Source of the DNA: Anaerolineales bacterium
GTDB taxonomy: Bacteria; Chloroflexota; Anaerolineae; Anaerolineales; E44-bin32
Length of the DNA stretch: 7,547 nt
Direction: 5' to 3'
NCBI GenBank assembly: GCA_011772595.1
Contig: WVZH01000527.1
Location: forward strand, 6,873 to 14,419
The notes beneath the pieces are model-generated. The model saw nothing but the letters and a program-made list of their open reading frames with translations, searched no databases and was not told the origin of the DNA. The translations under genes and the position numbers were made by a program. Shown in pieces: positions 1-6,254 of this stretch; the stretch's first letter is position 1, and every line of letters begins with the position of its first letter.

Positions 1-24
1 ATCAAGCGGTTCTTATCTCTCCCC

Positions 25-420
25 TTATCCATCACCTTCCTCGGTTGGTGTCTCCTCCTCGGATGGTGCCTCCTCCTCAGAGCCAGTCCAGGAAGCCGCA
101 GCCTTTTCTAGTTCGGCATTGATCTTTTCTAGTGCTGCGCGCAACTCCGCACGTACCTTGTCACGCACCTCGCCGCTGCGAACTCGTTCAGTGAATTCAT
201 CGACCTCACCGCGTAGACGTTGCACCGTCTCCCCCTCGACGACCTCCTTCACGGCACCCTCTACTGCCTGACTAACTTTCGTGAGACCCTCCTGTACTTC
301 CTGAGAAATCTCCTTACGCTCTTCACTCTCCCACGCAGCTTCGATGGCGTTCTTGAGATTCTCTCCCAACCTTTTAAACTCCTCCACAAGCTCGTTTTCG
401 GGTTTTTGTTCTTCGGTCAT
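25..420 (-). CDS. Acidic helical (coiled-coil-like) protein, hypothetical
   Basis: A 131-residue protein of unknown function. Residues about 8-108 are highly charged and predicted to be almost entirely helical, with regular hydrophobic spacing that suggests a coiled coil or amphipathic helix bundle. Residues about 113-131 form a low-complexity acidic tail rich in Glu, Ser, Thr and Pro. It has no cysteine, no signal peptide and no membrane segment, so it is probably a soluble cytoplasmic protein. The ATG start is supported by AGGAGG at 426-431 (read on the minus strand), 5 bases upstream. It is the last of three minus-strand genes and lies 77 bases downstream of its neighbour, so co-transcription is possible but not certain. 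From memory, similar Glu-rich helical proteins are common hypothetical proteins in Chloroflexota. I cannot assign a role. The reading frame is confidently real; the function is unknown. Confidence 0.85.
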   Translation of the reverse strand: MTEEQKPENELVEEFKRLGENLKNAIEAAWESEERKEISQEVQEGLTKVSQAVEGAVKEVVEGETVQRLRGEVDEFTERVRSGEVRDKVRAELRAALEKINAELEKAAASWTGSEEEAPSEEETPTEEGDG

Positions 421-497
421 GTCAACCTCCTGAAATATAAGGTTCTTGTTCGATCCATTCCATAACCACTCGATCCGCAGTGCGTGCCTAAAACACC

Positions 498-803
498 CTA
501 AGTCAGGCGTCGCAAGCGTTGAGGCCTCATTCCTGGGATCCGCTCGATCTCACCGCGTACCTCGAGGTCGAGCTTAACCGTCGTTGTGTACCAGGAAACC
601 GAACCCAGTCGGTGCTGATCTAATTCGGTAAGCGTTTTTTCGATCAAGGAGGGCAACTCCTTGAAAGTGATGCCTTCATCGTTTTTAGGTACGACCTTGA
701 GGATGGCATGGCGAATGAGGTCATACTTCCACTTGGGAATTCGAGTCCCATGTTTGCCAGGCGTTGGGTTCAGACAAAGAAACATCGGATGCTCTTCGGC
801 CAT
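498..803 (-). CDS. Small winged-helix-like protein, DUF6958-type
   Basis: A 101-residue soluble protein. It has an N-terminal motif NPTPGKHGTRI at about residues 12-22 and a conserved-looking C-terminal block WYTTTVKLDLEVRGEIER at about 71-88, followed by a basic tail PQRLRRL. The helix-rich middle plus the final strand-turn-strand pattern resembles a small winged helix, and I recognise it as the DUF6958 type from memory. The molecular role is unknown; nucleic-acid binding is only a guess from the fold and basic tail. The ATG at 801-803 is chosen because AAGGAG (minus strand, 814-819) sits 10 bases upstream. A longer reading from a GTG at 831-833 would bury this ribosome-binding site inside the gene. 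The gene follows the membrane-protein gene on the same strand by 111 bases and precedes the acidic helical gene. Confidence 0.85.
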   Translation of the reverse strand: MAEEHPMFLCLNPTPGKHGTRIPKWKYDLIRHAILKVVPKNDEGITFKELPSLIEKTLTELDQHRLGSVSWYTTTVKLDLEVRGEIERIPGMRPQRLRRLT

Positions 804-914
804 TGAGTACAATCTCCTTGATTTCCATACCACTTAAGTAGGTTCATTGAAAAGCCAAAAACCAGCTTTCATAACACCCTCAAGAACCATTTATAGATTA
901 CATCCAACGAGGGG

Positions 915-2387
915 TTATACACTCTCGGGCGTACTTTGCCTCTCTCGACGAACCATGAACAACAGAAACAACAGTGTAAGTAAGGCAATCCCCAACCCCA
1001 CAAGTAATGCAGTTATGTATGGAGGATCGGGGCGTACCAGCACTTCGGCGCGAATATCCACAGGCGTGCTTGGGAAAAGCAGGCCCATGTTCTCGACGCG
1101 CCACAGGCGGGCGTGTTGCAACAAGTCGTGACCCATAACTCCCAGGAGCCCAAGGCTTACAACCTGTGGACCGAATCCCCAGGATCGATTTCGTAGAAAC
1201 CTGTCGAGTTGAGATCCCGCCAGGATGATAAGCATAACCACCGGCACAATGATGAAACGCGAAGAAACTCGTTCGGCGTTCACTAACGGGATCGGTAGAA
1301 GAGTTACGATCTGAAAAACTTTACCGAGGGAAAGCACCATCATGACAAAGATTGGTCCCATCAGGCGTCCGCGTGAGAGCGGGTCCGATTCAGGCTCTTT
1401 TAAAATCAAATAAACTCCGAAGACCAGCAAAAATAGGAAACCCAGGGCTCCGGTATACACGTCCGCTTCCCACCAGCCGAATGCTGCATACATACCCGAG
1501 AGTGCCTCTTCCGGAGCTCTTAGGCTGATAAAGGCAGAGATCAAATCCGTCACAGAGAAGTAGCCGGAGATGAAATCACGACCCTCGCCGGCGAACTCGA
1601 TGGCTGCAGGTAAGATGCGTGGCAGGCTCAACAGGATACTGAACCCAATCCCCTTTAAGACCATGCCCAAGTGGCGATAATTGATAATGCCGACCAAGAA
1701 CAAAAACATCAGACACCAGTTCACGAAGTGGAAACCGCCCTGCATGTACAGGCCCAACGTCAACACGGCCACGAATGTCACCCATTTCCATCCTGCCTTG
1801 CCTTCCAAAAGCGAATGGACCAGGAGGACGAAAAAAGGTAATAGGAAGTAACTGATCCACATCGAATGCCCAACCGCAACTTGTACAAGCGGATGCCCGT
1901 TGAGACTGAAGAGCAAGAACACCGCCGTGAAAGTCACAGCCGACCATTTGAATTCACGGCGGAGAAGCATCAAGCCAAGATATCCCAGCGTGTATAAAAA
2001 GAGACTGTTCAAAAGGATAAATAAACCTGGTTCGACGAATCGTAAGAGGATGATTTGCGGTGAGATCACCGTGTCTGGGATGGCCAGAAATCGCTCTGTC
2101 GAAGCCAACTCCGATCCAATGTGTAAAGGGAATCGACCTTCAAGTATCGAACGACGTAGAAAATCGAAACGCGGTCCTTCCTGCGTCCAATCGTGCAGAT
2201 CAAAACCAATTCGCCCCCAACTGAGAAAGAAGCTCCATACCACAGCTCCAAACAGGTACAGGCCTGAGAAAACCGCTCGCTCTGTCCATTTCGTGAGGTT
2301 ACTCCCATCTGGACTGAAGAGAGCCGCAACGACGCGTTTTATGAATTCGAACATCCGTTGTTGGAGAGATAGTGATCTCTCATTCAT
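915..2387 (-). CDS. Polytopic membrane protein, GT-C glycosyltransferase/YfhO-like
   Basis: A 490-residue integral membrane protein with about 11-12 hydrophobic segments, starting near residue 36 and ending at about 459-479, then a short basic tail. After the first membrane segment comes a loop with the acidic motif DLHDW (residues 63-67) and a region ending SILEGRFPLHIG. This is the place where GT-C superfamily enzymes and YfhO-like proteins carry their metal/lipid-phosphosugar-binding acidic residues. A later ERVSSRF motif (about 372-378) also fits YfhO-like proteins. If correct, it would transfer sugar from a polyprenyl-phosphate donor outside the membrane; neither substrate nor acceptor can be told. 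The ATG at 2385-2387 is preferred because GAGGTG lies 4 bases upstream. An in-frame ATG at 2418-2420 has no ribosome-binding site and falls in a palindrome. No sugar-metabolism gene is adjacent, so the assignment is moderate; an unrelated polytopic protein remains possible. Confidence 0.8.
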   Translation of the reverse strand: MNERSLSLQQRMFEFIKRVVAALFSPDGSNLTKWTERAVFSGLYLFGAVVWSFFLSWGRIGFDLHDWTQEGPRFDFLRRSILEGRFPLHIGSELASTERFLAIPDTVISPQIILLRFVEPGLFILLNSLFLYTLGYLGLMLLRREFKWSAVTFTAVFLLFSLNGHPLVQVAVGHSMWISYFLLPFFVLLVHSLLEGKAGWKWVTFVAVLTLGLYMQGGFHFVNWCLMFLFLVGIINYRHLGMVLKGIGFSILLSLPRILPAAIEFAGEGRDFISGYFSVTDLISAFISLRAPEEALSGMYAAFGWWEADVYTGALGFLFLLVFGVYLILKEPESDPLSRGRLMGPIFVMMVLSLGKVFQIVTLLPIPLVNAERVSSRFIIVPVVMLIILAGSQLDRFLRNRSWGFGPQVVSLGLLGVMGHDLLQHARLWRVENMGLLFPSTPVDIRAEVLVRPDPPYITALLVGLGIALLTLLFLLFMVRRERQSTPESV

Positions 2388-2417
2388 GAAGCACCTCACC
2401 CCGAAATTCTCAACGCA

Positions 2418-2435
2418 CATAGGCCACGGCCTATG
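2418..2435. repeat. Perfect 8-bp inverted repeat upstream of membrane-protein gene
   Basis: CATAGGCC and GGCCTATG are separated by two bases. The repeat lies 31-48 bases upstream of the preferred start of the membrane-protein gene. As DNA it could be an operator for a dimeric regulator. As RNA it would form a 7-bp hairpin with a 4-base loop in the 5' leader. There is no following T-run, so it is not a typical terminator. The function is inferred only from position and symmetry. Confidence 0.5.
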
Positions 2436-2597
2436 CTTGCCAATATTTTTCCGACTCCATCTTCTATTGGGTAAACACCCCGCCCATCGACCTGCATCTT
2501 CGGTTCAAGAGCACATCCGTGGCACATACATAAAACTGTTCAAAGACTACTAAAGAGGATTAAATTCTTACCCAACCTGAGAAACAGAGATACAACT

Positions 2598-2889
2598 TCA
2601 GACAACGACAACAGAATCTTCAGAGCCAAACTCATTCGGTACGTACATATCAGCCTCCCAGTCGTTCTCCCAGTTTTTTCTATCAAGTAGGTAACGAAAA
2701 CATCTCCCGGCCTGATAGCAAGGAAAGAGTTATCGAGAACCTATCGTCCTTGCGCGGCTTTAGCGGGTTCGCTTCAGGGTCTCAATCGTTGAATTCCCCA
2801 CAAACAGAAACCCTCTCCACCTTCACATCAGCTGGCAATTCAAAAGTTACCCTCCAGATCTTCCCTGATTTGGCGTAGGCTTTTTTCAC
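2598..2889 (-). pseudogene. Decayed isoamylase-early-set (CBM48-like) domain gene
   Basis: Conceptual translation on the minus strand starts at a GTG (2887-2889) with KKAYAKSGKIWRVTFELPAD and continues through VCGEFND. After a frame change it resumes as FRYLLDRKNWENDWEADMYV and then a C-terminal stretch ending EDSVVVV and a TGA stop at 2598-2600. This matches, from memory, the small stand-alone proteins of about 100 residues with an isoamylase N-terminal/glycogen-binding early-set domain. There are two lesions. A TGA at 2782-2784 replaces the Trp expected in the FNDWDP motif. Near 2698-2706 two bases appear to be missing where GREYRFRY is expected, which shifts the frame. The start is also degraded, with no clear ribosome-binding site. 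The intact protein would be a small cytoplasmic carbohydrate/glycogen-binding module; this copy should be non-functional. Confidence 0.8.
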
Positions 2890-3138
2890 ACATCACCCCG
2901 CTGGAAAATACCGATGAATTGCCGTTCCAACACCCCCCAGAATAACCACCTCTCTGATGATGCAACTCGTTCATTTTCATGCGATGGTAACTCAAGTGGA
3001 GCATGACTTGCGGTTGGATTGAAATTATAACGCCCAATGGCTCATCACAGGGAAAGATTCCCGTTGAGTCCGGCCTGATAATTTTTAAGGCTGTCTCAAA
3101 AGCGACTTCCGTGGCCACTGACTAGAAGATATTCCGAG
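2890..3138. other. Intergenic stretch with no supported gene
   Basis: About 250 bases between the decayed CBM48-like gene and the interspersed repeat. A minus-strand open frame (2840-3118, 92 codons) crosses it, but it has no recognisable domain and no Shine-Dalgarno sequence, and it runs out of frame into the pseudogene. A TATAAT-like hexamer is present on the minus strand near 3030, but no acceptable -35 box precedes it. A short GGGAA/TTCCC hairpin lies at 3050-3062. The stretch may be remains of older coding sequence, but I could not identify any. Confidence 0.4.
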
Positions 3139-3233
3139 ATTGCGAGGAGCCCTTCGTCAGGCTCAGGGTAAACTCCGCGACGATGCAATCCCCAATTCGC
3201 ATCTGGGAGATTGCTTCGCCCTCGATTCGCAAT
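3139..3233. repeat. Palindromic interspersed repeat element (MITE/REP-like)
   Basis: A 95-base element with perfect 7-bp terminal inverted repeats ATTGCGA (3139-3145) and TCGCAAT (3227-3233). An inner hairpin is formed by GCAATCCCC (3185-3193) and GGGAGATTGC (3205-3214), with one bulged base. Between them CCCT (3150-3153) and AGGG (3165-3168) bracket a small third hairpin. From memory, sequences with ATTGCGAGGAGC termini, a CCTTCG...CTCAGGG core and a GGAGATTGCTTCG segment are high-copy interspersed repeats in several bacterial groups. It encodes nothing and sits in a non-coding gap next to a decayed gene, as expected for such elements. Only one copy is in the window, so the repeated nature is inferred from recognition. 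Confidence 0.65.
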
Positions 3234-3394
3234 GATAGGAAGCGAAGAGCCAAACATCACCCTGTGCTGTCCCGTTGTCGTTCTTAAAACAGCCCCTACT
3301 TCTCGCCAATAGCAAAATGGTTTGTCGGGAATTAAGTAACACTCTGGTTGTTACGAAAACTCTGAGATCCCATCGTGCTTGGATGGACCAACGA
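3234..3394. other. Intergenic region downstream of aminopeptidase gene
   Basis: Non-coding stretch after the aminopeptidase stop. The only structure seen is a 6-bp hairpin GTAACA/TGTTAC (3336-3354, 7-base loop). Read on the minus strand it is followed by TTAATT rather than a solid T-run. It could be a weak terminator for the aminopeptidase transcript, but that is uncertain. Confidence 0.35.
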
Positions 3395-5167
3395 TCAAAG
3401 GCCCGCTTTCTCCAGAATCTGCTCAAGCATTCTCACCGTAAGCGGATGATGGCGATGACGATATCGCTCGATCATAGGTTTGATTAACGGACGCGACCAT
3501 TGCGTCTCTACCATGGCCTGCACAACCGGTCTTAAGTGATAGCCGCGGCCGACAGTTCGTATGAAGTCTTCCACACGCGGCAAAATGTCTTCGTATCCGC
3601 TCCGGACCGCGAGAGCGAAATAGAGAAACAAGACGGCATAGTTACGGCTCTGCTTGAGATTGAAGGCGTCCTCGAAATCAATGACATCCTCCAAAGGGAT
3701 GCTCTTAGGCAGTCTGCGAAAGAAGAGGATTTTCTGGTCTGTGTTCCAGCCACGCACCTCCCTCACCTTTGGACGATCACCTTGGTGATACGCTTGCAAG
3801 CTCGCATCCACTTCATCGATGAGATTCGAGGCGATAACCGGAGCGCCCTCCGGGAATCCTGGCTCGTACAACCACAAATTGATGTCCACTGCATCGACGG
3901 CATCCGGTAGCTCTTTCGCAAGAAAGGAGAGAAACGCCTCGGTGGTGATAGACTGGAATTTATAGGTCTCAATGTATTTACTCACGAAGGCATCAAATTC
4001 TTTTCGTCCAACAGCCTGTTCCATTGCCTCCAGAAAAGCCTGGCCTTTGTAGTACGGAACGGTAGAAAAGACCTCTTCTGGATCGATCCCTTCCATGGGA
4101 TACGTCAACTTCGTGAGATCGGAATCCATACCGAAGCGTTTCATCGCGGCCATCATGGCTTCTCTTCCGAGTGCACTCTTCATTTGTGCGTAATCGCGAC
4201 CATCAAGCACCTCATCTATACGCATTTGCGCATAAGTAGTCCACCCTTCGTTGAGCCAGAAGTCTTCCCAGGTGGCGTTGGTGATCAGATTTCCGGTCCA
4301 TGAATGCGCTAGCTCGTGTGTGACAAGATCTGTGAGCGATCGATCGCCCACAATCACGACGGGGGTGACGAAGGTGAGGCGTGGGTTTTCCATACCGCCG
4401 TACGGAAAAGAGGGTGGCATGACAAGAATGTCATAGCGATCCCACTCGTAGGGTCCGAAGAGTCGTTCCGCCTCGATCAGCTTGGCTTCGGTTTCACTGA
4501 ATTCCCAAGCCGCTTCGTCCAGAATGTTTGGTTCAGCATAGATCCGACATCGCTTGCTTATATCCTTTGCAGCGATCATCCCCACTGCTAGGGCGAAGAG
4601 ATAGGAAGGGATGGATTGAGGCATTTCAAAGCGACAGTGATTCTGACCATCCTGTGCTCGAATCGACACCGGCGCAGCGGCCATAACTGCTATGAGTGGT
4701 TCAGGGACGATGACCTCAGCGGTGAAAGTAAATCGCACAGAAGGCGTATCCTGACATGGGAACATACTGCGCGCCTGGATCGCCTGGCACTGGCTGAAGA
4801 GAAAAGGATGCCGCCCTCCACTTGTCTGCTCGGGTCCCAACCATTGCAGCGCACTCGCCTCGACATCGGTGACAAACTCGATCGTGAATTCAAATACATT
4901 GTTCAATTGCTTGAGGTGCAAGCGTTGGCCTCGAATCGGGTCCTCTTGATCGATGTCCCATTTGAGGGCTTCGCCGTTGTGGTGGGCTTTTTTGATGATT
5001 AATTTGCGAGTGTCGAGAAACAGCGATCCCTGCACGGGCTTCTCTAGTCTGTAAGCCGCTACACCCTGAATCGTTTTCGTGGCGAAATCAACGGTCAACA
5101 TGAAGTCGATGTGGGTAATCTTGCTCTGTTGGAGATCTACGAAAGAGTGTGGATCACTCAAAGCCAT
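3395..5167 (-). CDS. M1-family zinc aminopeptidase, leukotriene A4 hydrolase-like
   Basis: A 590-residue protein, essentially the full length of the leukotriene A4 hydrolase/aminopeptidase family (about 610). It should cleave N-terminal residues from peptides in the cytoplasm; no signal peptide is seen. The N-terminal beta domain contains SQCQAIQARSMFPCQDTPSV (about 125-144). The catalytic domain has the substrate-binding GGMEN motif (257-261) and the zinc site HELAH (284-288) with the third ligand Glu307 in WLNEG, the exact HExxH-x18-E spacing. Tyr372 in the VPYYKG motif matches the catalytic Tyr. The C-terminal helical domain follows from about 450, with Arg541 matching the family's carboxylate-binding Arg. 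The ATG at 5165-5167 is chosen because GGGGAG (minus strand, 5174-5179) lies 6 bases upstream; a longer GTG reading from 5233 lacks such a site. It stands alone, divergent from the LiaF-like operon, so it is probably a housekeeping peptide-recycling enzyme. Confidence 0.95.
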   Translation of the reverse strand: MALSDPHSFVDLQQSKITHIDFMLTVDFATKTIQGVAAYRLEKPVQGSLFLDTRKLIIKKAHHNGEALKWDIDQEDPIRGQRLHLKQLNNVFEFTIEFVTDVEASALQWLGPEQTSGGRHPFLFSQCQAIQARSMFPCQDTPSVRFTFTAEVIVPEPLIAVMAAAPVSIRAQDGQNHCRFEMPQSIPSYLFALAVGMIAAKDISKRCRIYAEPNILDEAAWEFSETEAKLIEAERLFGPYEWDRYDILVMPPSFPYGGMENPRLTFVTPVVIVGDRSLTDLVTHELAHSWTGNLITNATWEDFWLNEGWTTYAQMRIDEVLDGRDYAQMKSALGREAMMAAMKRFGMDSDLTKLTYPMEGIDPEEVFSTVPYYKGQAFLEAMEQAVGRKEFDAFVSKYIETYKFQSITTEAFLSFLAKELPDAVDAVDINLWLYEPGFPEGAPVIASNLIDEVDASLQAYHQGDRPKVREVRGWNTDQKILFFRRLPKSIPLEDVIDFEDAFNLKQSRNYAVLFLYFALAVRSGYEDILPRVEDFIRTVGRGYHLRPVVQAMVETQWSRPLIKPMIERYRHRHHPLTVRMLEQILEKAGL

Positions 5168-5594
5168 GACTTTCTCCCCATCCGCGAAGATGATATCCGG
5201 GTCTTCTGAGTAAGACGCAGGCAAGGATAACACAGCAGCCCCATATTGTTAATCGCCCACCACCCTTCCAGGTGGATACCGCGTTGAACGCGATCGTCCG
5301 CCTATCCGCCACGCGACAAGACGATCCATTCTCCGTATAGATAGGTGAAAAAGACAATGCACACGTTGTGTAAAGATCGCAAGATGGAAATGAGATAACC
5401 AAAAGAAACCAACGGTCTGACCGGATGGTCTATCTTGGTATCCATTTCACCAAGGCCAGGCGACGGGACGAGGCTGATCGATGGTCCACGTGTTATAGGG
5501 TATACTTTCCATCGATTCTTACAATATTGATCGTTAAAATTGTATTTAGATTTCAAGCGAACAGCAATTATGGATACATAAAGGAGGTATGTCG
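5168..5594. promoter_or_regulatory. Divergent intergenic region with candidate promoter elements
   Basis: About 430 bases separate the minus-strand aminopeptidase start from the plus-strand LiaF-like operon start, so promoters for both should lie here. The part from about 5490 to 5580 is AT-rich. It contains TATACT (5501-5506) as a possible plus-strand -10 box, but without a convincing -35. A dyad TACAAT (5520-5525) / ATTGTA (5539-5544) with a 13-base spacer lies 51-75 bases upstream of the operon start. No convincing promoter is seen for the aminopeptidase. A minus-strand reading of 47 codons from 5445 has a poor ribosome-binding site and no recognised homology, and is not called as a gene. 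Confidence 0.4.
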
Positions 5595-6251
5595 ATGAAA
5601 ATGCGTGTAGATCGTGAGCCATGGAACCTTTGGATTGGCGTAGGTCTAGTCGGGTTGGGCGTTCTCCTAATATTGGGGGAGATCCTTAACATCCCCATGG
5701 GACGGTTCGTCTGGCCGTTCTTCGTCATCCTACCGGGTTTGGCGTTCTTCTATCTCATGGCGAGAGGGGGAAAAAGCGCAGCTCCACTCGCAATCCCCGG
5801 TAGCATCATTACGATGACAGGGTTGTTGTTGCTCTACCAAAGCGCTTCAAACCATTGGGAAAGTTGGGCATACGCCTGGGCATTGATCTTCCCAACATCT
5901 GTCGGCGTAGGGCTTTATCTTTACGGGCGAAACAGTGAGAGCCCCTCACTTCGCCGCACAGGGGTGTGGCTCGTAAACGCCGGGATCATTCTCTTGATCG
6001 CTGGTGGCATCTTCTTTGAAATGCTTATCTGGACTAGCCCAGTCCGCTCAGGCCGCATTCTCTGGCCTGTATTGATCATCGCTTTCGGTATATTCCTGGT
6101 TATCCGACAGTTTGGTATTCTTGCTTTCCGAAGACCTTCCGAGCAGCAACGTGAAACCCCAAAACTGAAGGAAGCAGCTGGGGAACAAGAAGTAACCCCA
6201 ATCGACAGCGATCTTAACGAACCTAAATCCATTACAAATGAGGAGGAGTAA
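5595..6251 (+). CDS. Multi-pass LiaI/LiaF-like (DUF5668-type) membrane protein
   Basis: A 218-residue membrane protein with about six hydrophobic segments (roughly residues 11-31, 39-55, 64-82, 91-110, 122-141 and 153-169) and a charged C-terminal tail of about 40 residues ending in three Glu. The segments contain the small-residue pattern GxGxxxLGxxL followed by WP and a second Gly-rich helix, as in the LiaI/LiaF-like transmembrane region. This pattern seems to occur twice (about 11-55 and 122-169), suggesting an internal duplication. Two in-frame ATGs compete. The one at 5595 is chosen because AGGAGG (5582-5587) is 7 bases upstream, while for the ATG at 5589 the site is practically adjacent. 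It is the first gene of a two-gene operon with the toast-rack protein. In Firmicutes, LiaF modulates the envelope-stress kinase LiaS; such a role here is only an analogy. Confidence 0.85.
   Translation: MKMRVDREPWNLWIGVGLVGLGVLLILGEILNIPMGRFVWPFFVILPGLAFFYLMARGGKSAAPLAIPGSIITMTGLLLLYQSASNHWESWAYAWALIFPTSVGVGLYLYGRNSESPSLRRTGVWLVNAGIILLIAGGIFFEMLIWTSPVRSGRILWPVLIIAFGIFLVIRQFGILAFRRPSEQQRETPKLKEAAGEQEVTPIDSDLNEPKSITNEEE
6240..6248 (+). promoter_or_regulatory. Ribosome-binding site embedded in the upstream gene's last codons
   Basis: The final three Glu codons of the upstream gene (GAG GAG GAG, before TAA) supply an AGGAGG core (6241-6246), 8 bases ahead of the ATG at 6255. The stop and next start are only 3 bases apart. 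This arrangement indicates translational coupling of the two LiaF-like genes. Confidence 0.7.
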
Positions 6252-6254
6252 CGA

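Noticed and set aside
848..871. AT-rich imperfect hairpin after the membrane-protein gene
   Set aside because: The stem is short and bulged and no T-run follows in the transcript direction, so a terminator call is not supported.
2396..2527. 43-codon minus-strand reading beginning MCHGC, ending 8 bases before the membrane-protein start
   Set aside because: The Cys-x2-Cys start is tempting as a leader or zinc-ribbon peptide, but there is no ribosome-binding site, no second Cys pair and no recognised family.
1900..2553. 217-codon plus-strand open frame antisense to the membrane-protein gene
   Set aside because: It is rich in Arg, Lys and Ser as expected for an antisense shadow, has no ribosome-binding site or domain, and the minus-strand reading is clearly a membrane protein.
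2782..2784. TGA at a conserved Trp position as evidence for a recoded genetic code
   Set aside because: Other genes in the window use TGG for Trp and end in TGA, and the same reading also has a frameshift, so gene decay is the simpler explanation.
3089..3101. GGCTGTCTCAAAA resembling an insertion-sequence end
   Set aside because: No matching inverted copy, transposase remnant or target duplication was found nearby; a short chance match is likely.
2840..3118. 92-codon open frame on the minus strand
   Set aside because: It runs out of frame into the CBM48-like pseudogene, has no Shine-Dalgarno sequence and no recognisable domain. Its C-terminal part is explained by the +1 reading of the decayed gene.
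5302..5445. 47-codon minus-strand reading with a hydrophobic centre
   Set aside because: Only GGTGA directly against the ATG, no homology recognised, and it lies in the divergent regulatory region.
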